A stretch of 64,000 bases of DNA from Tigriopus japonicus (Eukaryota; Arthropoda; Copepoda; Harpacticoida; Harpacticidae). The first letter of the stretch is position 1. Each line of letters begins with the position of its first letter. The notes under the pieces were generated by a model, which made no database searches, was not told the origin of the DNA, and saw only the letters and a list, made by a program, of their open reading frames with translations. The translations under genes and the position numbers were made by a program. Below are positions 1-11,700 of this stretch, one piece after another. The stretch lies in the NCBI GenBank assembly GCA_010645155.1, contig JAAGOF010000300.1, forward strand, positions 247,246-311,245, read 5' to 3'.

Positions 1-2088
1 CAGTGTTCCAATGTCCCTAATGGCAAGAACCATGACGTGGGTCTAAGTGGGAAAGTTTATTTCCAGACCAACCAGGAACGCGTTTCAAATGTGAAAGAAG
101 TTAGAGCACAAGTTTATCCTTCCTTGTCGGCGCTTCTCTAAATTTATCATCCCCGCCGTTGTTTACTTGCTTGCTTATTCATTTAAAGAGTGACTTTTCT
201 CTACTGTGCCCTCCTCATTTGATGAAGAACCATTTCAGTCCAGCGAAGAGGCTGACTGACGTACTTGGAAACGAACCCAGCGTGCTGGTTGGTGGTGCTC
301 AAGTTCCTTTGAGCAGGAAGCACCACGCACCAGCTTTCAAGGTGTCCTCCGAGGCTGGTTGTTGAGCGAGTCTGCAGCCTATGACGTCAATGCCTTTCCG
401 GCCTTTACGTGTAGATTTTGATGGTATTGGATACCCTTGTGGATGCCTCTTCTCAATGGAATTTGTTCCTTTTTGCCTTGCTCTCTTGAAATAGGAGAGA
501 GAGAGAGAGAGAGACACTCACCCACGACCTTTCTTTTCCTCCTTGCATTGACGTCATCAAGTTGGAACAGTTTGAACCTGCTGCTTTCCGCTCTTCTCTC
601 CTCTCGTTTGCCTGGCTTACTTCAGATTGTGCTTGTCTGCTTTTCTGAGATCCATCCACGTTCCACCCTACGAAAGCAAGGAAAAAAGAAGAAACGTTCT
701 TTGCTTCAGCTCATTTGAACCAACAAGAAGTATCGTTAAAAAGCCGTTCCAACTCCTTCAGCGAGAAATCAACACAAGCTCTGCAAGTGTTAGAGTTTAC
801 GTAGGTCTGCTTCGCCGAGCAGCTGTCCAATAGCCAAGTGTATCCTCCATCGAACAAGAGCTACACGACCGCGATTTCGGACGTCGTCGTCGTCGTAAAG
901 AATGAAAGGCCAGTCAGGAGTGCAATTGGTCGTGAATGGCGGGTGGGAACAACGTCTAAGCAGGAGAGCTCCACTTCACGAAGAACGATTGAAAAGAGGT
1001 TGTCTAGTGCGAGTTTGGGCCTGTTCCATTACTACTACCAACACCACCGCAGCGACTACTACAACAACTGCTAGGTGAGATGAGCATCAGGAACACATCA
1101 GCCACGACTTCAGTGTAGATAGAATACCAAAAGTGTTGTTACTGGTGGGATCATGGTGGTGCAAGTGATGTTCCTCGCCAAAAGGCTCCTCGTAGCACTT
1201 AATTGGGGTCTCTGAACCAAAAAGGTGAGTCAAAAAAAGCTTGTTACATAGTACACATGAAATGAAGCCACTCATGATGTTGTTGTTGTGCTGAATCACT
1301 CATCAAGATTTAAAGCACTCTAACTGAGACAAATGTTATTGCCTAACCTACTTTGGTTCTCCATCTGGCAGGTTGGCAACTTCCCCCGACGCTTTGCACT
1401 TCTTGGGTTATTGAAGTTGAGGTGGGTGGATCCATCCATCCACCACCTTCACCCACCAAATAGCTTCGTTCCTACCTGAACTTCCATTGAGAGAAAGGGG
1501 GAGAGAGAGAGAAACTTGGAACACGAATTGATTCATTCTTCATCATTGCTATACAGTACAACGTCACATCTTTTTCTTTTCTATTTTTTTCTCTCTCTCT
1601 CTTTCCTTCTGGTTCAGTCTTTCTCGTTACGGATGAGCTTGAATGGTAGCATAGCAGGCAAGGTTGCTCGGCAAAGGTTGTCGTTGGTACAAAAAGTAAT
1701 TCAAGGAACGAGCATCAGGTTTTCAAAGTTGGGGGAGGAGAAGACGGGGGAATCTTGGGACTCGGGAAAAAGAATGGGCAGGCGAGTGCGTGTTCAGCGA
1801 GGGATCCAAATTTACCGCAACCAGCATATGCGTTTTCAATCCTCGTTCGGTGAGTCGCCGAAACCATTGAGCAGGTGGTTGCTGTTCCTGTTCCTCTTCC
1901 TAGGGAGGTTTTCTCTGCTTCTCCGTTCGTGATGTGGCTGGCCTTAAGCGGATCTTATCATTCATTGAGCTTTACTCCGACTTCTTTCAGCCCCCGAGAC
2001 GGACCTGTATTTCGACTCATGCCAAATCAATAATTGGCACTAAATCATACACAACACATTCTGAACAACTTCACTCGCCATTCAGCCC
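1..2088. promoter_or_regulatory. Upstream and probable 5' UTR region of the Smaug homolog
   Basis: No convincing coding exon is visible here. Two perfect TGACGTCA palindromes (CRE/ATF-type) lie at 382-389 and 549-556. A GA microsatellite is at about 494-512, with another short GA run near 1500-1513. A good splice donor (CTAG|GTGAGA) ends a CT/CA-rich stretch at 1073, so 600-1073 may be a non-coding first exon spliced towards 2089. That first exon is an inference; the motifs are seen directly. Confidence 0.4.
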
Positions 2089-4620
2089 ATGGACAAGAAC
2101 TCTAAACCAGAGCCGTGCTCAAACCAATACGTTGCCAACGATCAAACAATAAGGTACGTGGGATCGATGCGCATTATGAGGCCCAATTTTGAACTAGCTT
2201 TAATGAGAACACGCATTGTCTTTGCAGAAGGTCCGACAGAGGCTCTCAAACTGGGTTTAGTTGCTCAACCATGCCCTCTCATAGTCTCAGTACCATGATT
2301 GACGACAGTCGTATGTGCCCCCAAGTGACTGTGAGCTCGGTGGGGGGAGCCATCACACACTATCATTCATTCACTGAAGGCAACTTTGCCATCGAGGAAG
2401 AAGATCTTGGATCACGATCCTCCATTAACAACCGCATTTGGCGGTCCCACAGCTTAACCCCCACCGTGGGGTCTAATCTCTCAACCCCAGAACGAGAGTG
2501 GTCAGTGGGAGGCGGAAAAGTCCGATCCAACTCCCTGACAGTGGTCAGATACAACAATAACAAAAGTGGATCCACCGTTATGATGTCGGGTGGAACAGCT
2601 CTCAGTTCGCCACCTTCTGAAACTGACAAGCAGATCGAGGAGTTGTTAAACAAACTCCCCGATGGCTCTGGCATGAAAGGTGAGGCACGAATGAGGTTTT
2701 TCATTTCCTCTTGAACGTAACGGATTAAAACATGACAACCGTAAATGCAGCATTGACCATTTCAAATGTCAGGCAGACAGTTGATATCCTCTTTCCTTGT
2801 TTTCAGAACTGCACATTTGGCTGAAATCACTCCGTCTGCACAAGTACACCACGTTTCTTTTGAAATTCTCGTACGAGGATCTCATGGCATTGAACGCGGA
2901 TCAACTCCCCAAGGATCGCGTAACTGAAGGGGCCAAGGGGAAAATACTTAAAGAAGTCAAGCTCATCAACGAACGACCTGCGACCATTCGAAAACTTCAG
3001 CTCGCCTTGGAGGTACGTAAACGATCCGCATTTCCGTTAAAAAGAAAGGTCATTTGGAACACGTAGTGCTTTTTTCTTGCAGGACATTTCCAAGTTAGAC
3101 GACTTGGTCCGATTGGAAAAACTCCTGCCCGAGGTGGAAAAGGTAGTGCTGATGCCTTTGAAGCCCTACAATGCAACTCATAGCAACCCACTCACCATGG
3201 ATTCGTTGTCTCAATCTAACAACACCCTCGTTCATGTCATTGCACCCCCTAAGGCCCCTAGTGATTCAGGGATGTCGGATTCATTCGGGGATATACCAGA
3301 GGACTCGACAATGCCCACTTGGCCTTCATCATGCAAGCTCGATACCGAGAACATTCCACAATCGATCTTCGAAGTTCTTAAGAAAGTGTGCTCCATCATT
3401 GTTCTGAGTGATTGTCCTGTACCGAAAGTGGTTACCAAAGTGGTGAAAAATGCCTCTGCTCTTCTGGAGCACTGTATCGAGAGGGAGGCCTATCAGCCTC
3501 AACAGAAGCAGTATTTCAGAGCCTGGCTCAAGCTTCTCCGAAATCCCAGTCCATTACGGTCCATGCGTCAACAGCAGCAGCAGCAGCAACAACAACAACA
3601 ACAGTAAGGACTTGCCTCTTATGTTATTGGATTACTGACAAAATTTTAGCCCCTCTCTGAGCCAAAAAGACAGTATGTTTGTTAAAGGCTAGCTTTTGAT
3701 TCCGCAGATTCATTCCTCAAGACATGGTGAGCGCCAACACTTCTAGGCGAATGTCCAGTGGCATCCCGGTGGCTCCACGAGGCATTCCAACTAACTTTGT
3801 CCGCGGAAACACGCCCCTCGCTTTCCAGTCACAGGTTGTACCCAAACCATCGGGATTGGGTCTCTCCCAATTTGGACTCTTTCCCGAAGGACATGATGGT
3901 TTGTTCATGAGTCTTCAGCGCCGATCGGTGCCAGAAATCACACCTCCACTTCTCTATCCTCAAGCAAAACGGAACAGTTATCAAGGCGACACGAGATCAG
4001 TAAGTCTAACGCCCAAATTGCTCTGGAAAATTCCTTTGACCACTCCAATCTTGTTTCAGGTTCCCATCACGGACTCCGAGATCCTTTCCAACTTGCTGGA
4101 TTGCCGTCGTCGGGAATCCACGCTTTCTTGCGATTCGGGGTATTATTTGTCCTTGCCAGAGAGTCGACGAAATTCGTCTCTATCCTCTTCCGACGGCAGT
4201 CGTCGGAACTCGTCGCTATCGTCTTCGGATGAGAGTCGACGAAATTCGTTTCTAGACGACAGCCACAGAGATTCATTCTTCAGTAGCACTCCCACCTCGT
4301 ATGGGCGTGATCACTCATCGTTATCTTCAAATATTTCCTTGGGGGGCACAGGTGGCCCTCTGGGTGGTCTCCAATCGTCCTCGTCAGATCGTCGAGATTC
4401 TGGCCTCCCTCAGGAGCCCCGCAGTTTCCTGAGTGTGGGTAGTGCAGCGCATACCCGAGGAGCCCCGGGGTTGACCCCGCTGAGCGGCGGATTGAGCTCC
4501 GGATTCATTTCCGACGGGTCCACGGACTCGCAGGAGGAAATTCACAATCTTCATAAACTAAACCAAGACCTTTACAATATCAGTCTCTCTGTCACGAAAC
4601 AAGCTCTCGAGGAGAACTGA
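2089..4620 (+). CDS. smg: Smaug (SAMD4) homolog, RNA-binding translational repressor
   Basis: Smaug proteins bind hairpin elements in mRNA through a SAM domain and bring repression and deadenylation factors in the cytoplasm. Six exons join in frame: 2089-2153, 2228-2679, 2807-3012, 3083-3603, 3708-3999 and 4060-4620, giving 698 aa. The start is supported by an in-frame TGA at 2062-2064. The SAM domain spans about residues 173-241 (WLKSLRLHKY, then EGAKGKILKEV). A helical region matching the SAMD4 segment after SAM (IPQ...KVC, then QKQYFRAWLKLLRN) spans about 330-400. A poly-Gln run ends exon 4, and a Ser/Arg-rich repeat follows in exon 6. The C-terminus (LSVTKQALEEN) resembles SAMD4 C-termini. 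The 60-nt last intron is a multiple of three and has no stop. The gene converges on THADA. The family call is firm; targets are unknown. Confidence 0.92.
4160..4290 (+). repeat. In-frame 36-nt tandem repeat in the Smaug coding region
   Basis: Two full units and a decayed third encode the 12-residue pattern ESRRNSSLSSSD (units at 4160-4195 and 4196-4231, third from 4232). The peptide is nearly constant while codons differ between units (for example CGACGA versus CGTCGG for Arg-Arg). Each unit holds an R-R-x-S basophilic kinase-type site. Confidence 0.8.
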
Positions 4621-5724
4621 GACCTTGTTGATGATACTCTTGATGAACAACTTGTCAGTATTAGTACGACTTAACAGCCCTTTTCTCAATACCTTTGGCA
4701 ATTCCACTTCTTAAGAACAGCAAGACACTCACTAAACACTTTGCACCGCTTAGTTATGGTCGCGAAAAGCACGACGGTGAACCGAAGAAAGGTCGGTTGG
4801 TCATCTTTCCTGCTAGTCTCGAACAAACACACCCACATATTATATATTTAAAACAAACACACATACTTAATTAAAATGCTATTTATCAACAATCGTGAAA
4901 ATATCGATGAAGAAACGACACCCTCTCCTGGATAAACGTCTTCTTCGTAATTACACCTAGCTGTCTGTGATCTTTCCGCAAATGTGGCCACTTACAATTG
5001 GACTTCAAAAACCCTCCACCTCTATCTAACTTTCTCCGACAAACAACAATGTTGAGCNNNNCTACTTGCCCAATTTAAATCCGTATCCATCAACATCAAC
5101 TAGCTCCATTGGGCAAGCAAGTTATTTATAAAGCGAGCCTTGCACATGAATGACAAGAAGAGAGCTCTTGGAGAGTTTCATATTGCAGGAGCAACAAACC
5201 GAACCAGAGCTCATAACTCCAACAACGAAAGAAAACCTTAGAATTGCACTCCCAATTTGAGAGAGACAGCCTTGTTTCATGTTCCGTACACTCTGTTGTT
5301 GACCTTTTCCCGAAATGTTTACTACGCCCAAAAGTAGTATTGGTAAAAGTAATTCTACTATTGCTACTGACATCCCTATCACCCACACCAACATCACTCC
5401 CCTCTTGATCCCAACTATGAAATCATCATCTCTCCCCTCATCCAGCCATCTCAACTGTTAAGAAGTATCCATAATGGCCCTTGGGGGAACTGAAAAATCG
5501 GGAGAGGGATCTATATTTTTTGTGATTGTACCTATTTTTCTTTCAAGTAAGATGGCTGGTCTTGGTTGAGAACTGTTATGTGATCCAAAGAAGATGAAAC
5601 TTACAATTGATCATTCATCATTTGTGTTCCCGTTGTACCATCACTAGATACGACTATTTTTATGTTGACTTTGTCAAAGAAACTATTGGAACTTGGAAAT
5701 AGATCATCATTCTGTTAACCATTC
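4621..5724. other. Intergenic region between convergent Smaug and THADA, with a 4-base gap
   Basis: This holds the likely 3' UTR of Smaug and the 3' flank of THADA. An ATTAAA hexamer lies near 4871 after an AT-rich stretch. Four Ns are at 5058-5061. The open frames at 5122-5454 look like chance translations and I see no gene. Confidence 0.5.
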
Positions 5725-8700
5725 TCACTTTTGTCGCTCATCCAAGCAAGCCAAAACATCAGCCTTTGATCTGAAAACCTTTGTAAGCCCCACTGAACAT
5801 TGGAGGGCTTTCAAGTCCAAATCTGATCTCTCGATGAAGTTCACACATGCTTCCTTAAGGTCACTCCGGATCAAGGGTATTTCTCTCCAATGATGAGTCC
5901 CACTTTGGTCGAAAATCAAGTCATCGCGTTCCTCCTAAAAGAGTAAGTGAAAGCTAGAAAGAGTTGACCTTTTGGAGGGAATAGATTTGGATTACCTGGA
6001 AGTCGTCATTTGCTAGATCTTGTAAGAATCTTAGGACGCCGCCGATGGTTCCAGGGCTGCATGGAATGCTACGAATGAAATTTGGTCCCAACTGCGAAGG
6101 TGCGGAATGAGACTCTTGGGGGAACATCTCCAGATAAAGTTGACACATGGCATTTCGAACGTTCCAGATATTATGATAACTCAAAGTCAGAACCAAATAC
6201 CACAACCGAGAATCCTGCCAGTCTGGAATCAATGGATGACAGAAGCACATCAGAAAGAGCTTTTTAGTGGTGAATGGGATATGAATTGTCGATGGATCAA
6301 CAAATTGGATCGAATCAGGGAAATATTTCTGACAATCATTTTTGATTGGTTTTGAGGAGAAGAAGAAGAAAAATCGTGAGGGTAATCAATTAAGCTTGAT
6401 GGCTCTATTTTTGGTCTCAGAATTCGAGGAACATTTTCAAATTGTTTTAGAACGAAACAAATCTTGAGTCTTACCGAGAAGAGTTGGAGTTTGTGTTTGT
6501 TGGTGAAAGTATTGAAGGCATTGAACAATGGCCAATGCGGATTTTTCATTCGTGTCCAGACAATCTTGGGATGTCCCATCAAGGAGAAAATCCCAGAAAA
6601 CATGCCGATTGATCTAGAGAAGCCAAAATAGAATTAGCCTAAATGAACACAGGGTTCGGAAGTAACGATTATGGAGAAGAAATCGATCGTTAGTTTTACG
6701 TATTGGATATCCTAAAGGGCGGATGACGTCAATCTTCCAAATTAAAGTCGTTCTTGGAAGTCGACGAATACGTATCTAAGGTATCTACGATTCCCATCAT
6801 GCCTTGAAGGCAGATTTCATTTCATACAAGCTTTCGACAATCGTAACATTATTCCAAGTTTTCTATTTGAATCAGAATCAACGGGAAAAGATCGGCTGTA
6901 CAATGTAAAAGTGTTTAAAGTTCAACTTCAAATGCAGGAGGCGTTTTTAACTCTTTGAAACTCATCAAGAACAAAAATGAATGAAAGGAAAAAAAGTCTT
7001 TCAAAGGCTCAAGAGTCGATGGTGGACTGACTTGCTTTTTAATGACGCCCAATGCTTGTTTAAAGCTCTTGTTTCAGTTGCCCATTATTGGACCTCAAAG
7101 ATCAACTTCAGTAATTGGTAGCAACATATTATTATCTTTATGCAACCCAAAAATCTCGAGAAAGCTCGATCGAGTGATGGCTCACCTTATTCCAAGAAAT
7201 CAAGTTTGATGCCAAACAAATCAATTGTGGGGAAAACCACATCAATCTGCCACTCTTGTCCTCTTCTGCTCTTCTTTCATTTTGTTCCTTCATTTTCAAG
7301 AATTTCCTGCTATTTATAGACATGTTGACGAACTCGCGTAATTGATTCAAATGAGAACTCGAGAGTACTCCCAAATTCTCTCTTTCAACTCTTGTTAACC
7401 CCTTGTTGATCACGCTCAGGATGCATTCGTAAAATTCAGAACTTTGTTGCAATATCACAGATCCACTTGAGATTAAACTATCCAGCATTGGCGCGATGAA
7501 TTGAGACATCACAAATTGGGACTTGGACTTGTCCAATTGACTGAGGATACTTATCCTGGAACTCTCAGAGCCCAGTTTGAAGAGTTGAATCATGTCCCCA
7601 AGATTGACTTCGAAACGAAGAGCAATGGCGGCAAATAGTTGAACGGCCAGAGATTGATAGTGAGATGCTGCAATATTTTGCTGAGGGTTGAGATTCTCGT
7701 TTAGTGATTGAATTAGATCATTATTCAGATCTAGGAGCATATCTCGAGTTCTCGTGGGTTCGTCGAACTCAACATGTTCCAAGGAATGGAAAAAGATCCG
7801 ACACACCACACATCGGAGACTGATTGAACGGTGACGAAGAAGGCGGATGAAGTCATCATATCGTTGCCATAAGATCTCCAACCACAAGCGACCAAATTGA
7901 GCTTTGTCTCTGACATTTTCTGAGCCATTAAATTGTAGAAAGTATTCCTATAATTGAATCGAACAAGGTACATTGAGTGATAAGTAGGTGCAAGACGAAA
8001 TATTTACCACTATCAATAGACGTCCATGGAGCAAATTCGTGGGCTTGGTGGGATTAAGACCCAGATTCTGCGATCGGAGCCAATCCAGAAGCCAGTTGGT
8101 TTTTAAATGGGATCCTGGAGTGGTGGCAAAGAGATTCAGACACCGAGCAGACAACTCACGGACTCTTTGGATGGAACTGCCAACGCATTGGAACAAAATT
8201 GGAAGATAATCCGCCATCTATAAAGAGATCACGGATATGGTTTCAAATTGAAATGAGAACTGTTCTTGTGGATTATTGTTTTTTCGATCTATCATACGCC
8301 CGCAAAATGAAACATACTTTGGTTGTTCCAAAATATCAACAAACGGAAAAGAACTTGATCAATCAAGTCATTTATAACGCACTGACTAATGAGTGTATTC
8401 AATCATCATTGGTTTATTCTCGAAAAATTCTTCCAGATTGTCGAACCACGTTTCGCAGAAAGGTGGCTCCGCGATGTACTTTCTCGCGTCCTCGACTTGT
8501 CCGTGAATCCTGTCTCAAATATCGGCTTTCCCCGTCTTCATTCAACGACTCAGTTTGTCCATCAAATGCGTCTTTTCCACCATTATTTGTCTGCCAGTAA
8601 TGTTTTGCTTTTTTGCCGCTGTAATCCTGAATCCCAGTTTCCAATCCGGGTTGTTCTAACAATAACGAGTACAATTCCGAGTGTCCTTGAATTGCACATA

Positions 8701-11700
8701 AGATCAGAGGAGTGTAACCTCCTCGAGATCTTGCATTCAGATCAGATTTATGGACGAGATTGGCCCTGAACAATCGATACATGACCTCGAAACTGCCGTG
8801 TTTGCACAACCAATGTAATCCTGTATAACCACTTAAATGGTCTTGGACGCCTAAAATCCGGGGGTTTCTTTCAACCTCTTTCAGAATCGGATTCAAGTCA
8901 GGATCGGGTTTGGCGACTCGTTTCAACCAAGTCTGAATTTCAGGAGTTATTTTTTGTGGTATCACCACAGAGGATGGTCGCCGTCGTCTCAAGTCCTTTT
9001 TTTCATACGTTGGTTTGACGTTGGATGGGCTCGTCTCATCTTTGATTTCTTCGAAATGCTTTCTAATGTCTTTGACACTTTTCTGAGCTTTAAAGGTGTC
9101 TTTTTTGTTTACATTGGGTTCGTTTTTGAGAGCAGGTCTACGGACAAATTTGGGGGGCAATGGAGGCCTCTCCTCGTCAAGAAGTTTCAAAGACAATGAA
9201 GGGTTGTGCATGTAGGAGGGGTTCGACAGCGTTCGCAAACGAGGTTGACTAGAGGAGTCCTTCGTTGGTAAAGGAGGTCTATCCGCTGGATTGAGCTTTG
9301 ACGGAGGTGAATCATCGACAATGGGTGTGCTCAATTTGCGCTTGGGTAGTGGAGGGGGTGGACCCATGTTCGCAGGTAAAGATGGGCCCTCAGATGGGCA
9401 TGATTTGCGTCTTCTTGCCGGCAAAGGTGGTGGTGGGTCTTCAAACTCCGTCCCTGGAAGCCCTTGAGGGCTTTTGGGTGGAATAAGACGATTGATCACG
9501 TCCTCTTCAGATGGTTCATAGATGGGCAAAGTTCGACTTCGACGTCTTAATGTACTCACGTCGACTTCGAGGATATCGCTTGGCAGTCGCCCTTGGAATT
9601 CCGTTTTCAAATGAAAGGTGACAAGGCCTTCCTGTTTTTCGGTCCAACAATACTTTCGCATGAGAACTTTCATGAGATTTTTGTTCTCACTTCCAGAAAT
9701 TGGATCACACAAAAATGGCGAGAGTTGTCGAACCACATTATGACTGGTGTCGGAGCCCCCACACTCATAAAAATGCTCAAGAATAATCAAATCGTTTAGA
9801 AACAAAGGCAACGAGCTCTCTTCTTGAGACATTATTACTTTTGCCCAATGTTTATAAGAAGAAGGGATGCACGTAAAATGCTATTAACTCATAATTTCAC
9901 ATAATCTCCACGCAAATCTTACTCAAAGGTCTTGATAAGGCACCTCTAGTGGCAAATAAATACTGATAAGGCAACTCGCAACGGCGACAAGAGATTACAT
10001 CTCACTTACCGGGAATTGATCAACACCAGTGGAAATTGGCGCTGATTTGAGTTTAGCCAAAAGCACCAGAATTGGCACACAAATCGATTCCTGGGGCCAC
10101 GTGGACCCATGGCTCTTCTTCAAGCATTCCACTAAATTCTGTAACATCGTCTGGAACACATCAAAGAGTTTCGGATGCTTTTGGAAGAACATCCTCGTTG
10201 TGATGGCATTCTTTTGAGAAAACTCGTCCTTGTCGCGCTTCACACCAAAAATTCGAGTCACCAATGTACTGTACATCAAAGTCGAAGCATTCCGGATCTG
10301 CAATGAGATATGACAAATTTTAGGTTCGTGAACAAACCCCAACAAATCAGCGACAGAAATGTCTTACCTCCCACAAATTAGAATTGAATCCCGCTATCGT
10401 GGTAATCAGGCCTTGCTCAGTGAAGGCAGACATGTCCTCACCAAAAGCATTGGCTCGAAAAAGGGCCCTTAAAACGTGGAGAGCATTCACCCGTGATGCT
10501 ACTGGAATATTCGAATCTTCTGCATTCGATAGCAAAGTTTGCATCACTGATGACAAGCTCCCCAAACGATCTTCTCGACTCTGTGCAGTCACCAAGGACA
10601 AGATCAAAAATGGTAATCCAGCGCTTCGTCGCGTACTACATAAGCTTTCTCCTTTGGAGATGGCCTTCAGGACGTTCTCGAGTTCAATTTCAACCAGGCT
10701 TGTCAGGTTCTTGGAGCCACCTAATGCTTGACAAAGGGTGGCAAAAGCCAGATGGGCTTGTTCAAAGGCTCCTCGATGTTTCAACACCGACAACGAATCA
10801 CATAAGAAACGAAAAATCCGACTCACAAGATTCGGATTGTTATTAAAAAGGTAGATTTTCCCCAAGGACGCCATCAGTAGACTGATTTCTTTGCTCGTTC
10901 TCCATGCACATAAAAGCAAGGCTTGAGCATCACTATTCGAAGCATCAGCCTCAAATGTCACGCCTTCTGGCGCATCACTTTCTAAAACTGGAAGGATCAC
11001 TGCATGAATAGCTGTCATGGCATTGAAAAGAGCTTCAAGTTCATCTTCGAAACATTTGGATTTGGAAATCAATTTGAATTCGAAGAACATGCGAAAGTTC
11101 AGAAGTACACCAAACATGGGATGCTTTTGGGCAGCTTGAGACAGAGTGGTTCGAGCTACTTGGAGTTGATCGGTCAAGTCTTCCAATAAACGACGAATTG
11201 TTTCCTTGATCACTTCATCTTGAGAGGCTTCTGGAGAAGGTCCAACATGGAGTTTATAACCTTTTTGTTTGAGAAGCAGAAGCATGAGATACGCCGATTC
11301 TAGCGAATGTGCCGGATTCACGGATCTCCGCATAACGCGACACTTGTCTATGATGGGATCCACTTGGATGGCTGTGGCCAAAGACAGTTGTTCTGAGTCA
11401 AAATCTTGGAGGAGATTCAAGGCCAGCCTCTTATTGCTCTCAAAACTGTCGCCCAATATTTGGCGCAAAATGAGTCCCTCTGATTTGTTTTCAGCAGGAC
11501 GGAATTGCATGGAAAGGGTCCCTCGAATGATTTGCAGACTTTCTAAAGCCATAACTCGACGAGCAGGATTTGCCTCGGGAAACAGGGATTGGAAATAGAT
11601 CTTTCTTAGGTTTTGGACGAACTCGGATAGATGCTCGAGACCAATTTGGCCAATCATTGGGTCCCAGCTCGCTGAAAGCCGATGAAAGAACTGAAAAAAT

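Noticed and set aside
1516..1932. 138-codon plus-strand frame rich in Leu/Phe/Ser
   Set aside because: It starts with a non-ATG codon and its hydrophobic part is translated CT-rich DNA. No domain or splice partner; probably 5' non-coding.
6223..6328. A longer THADA exon 11 beginning at 6328 after GTCAG
   Set aside because: It would start in phase 0 while exon 10 ends in phase 1, giving a stop at once. The acceptor at 6224-6223, with a better pyrimidine tract, restores the frame.
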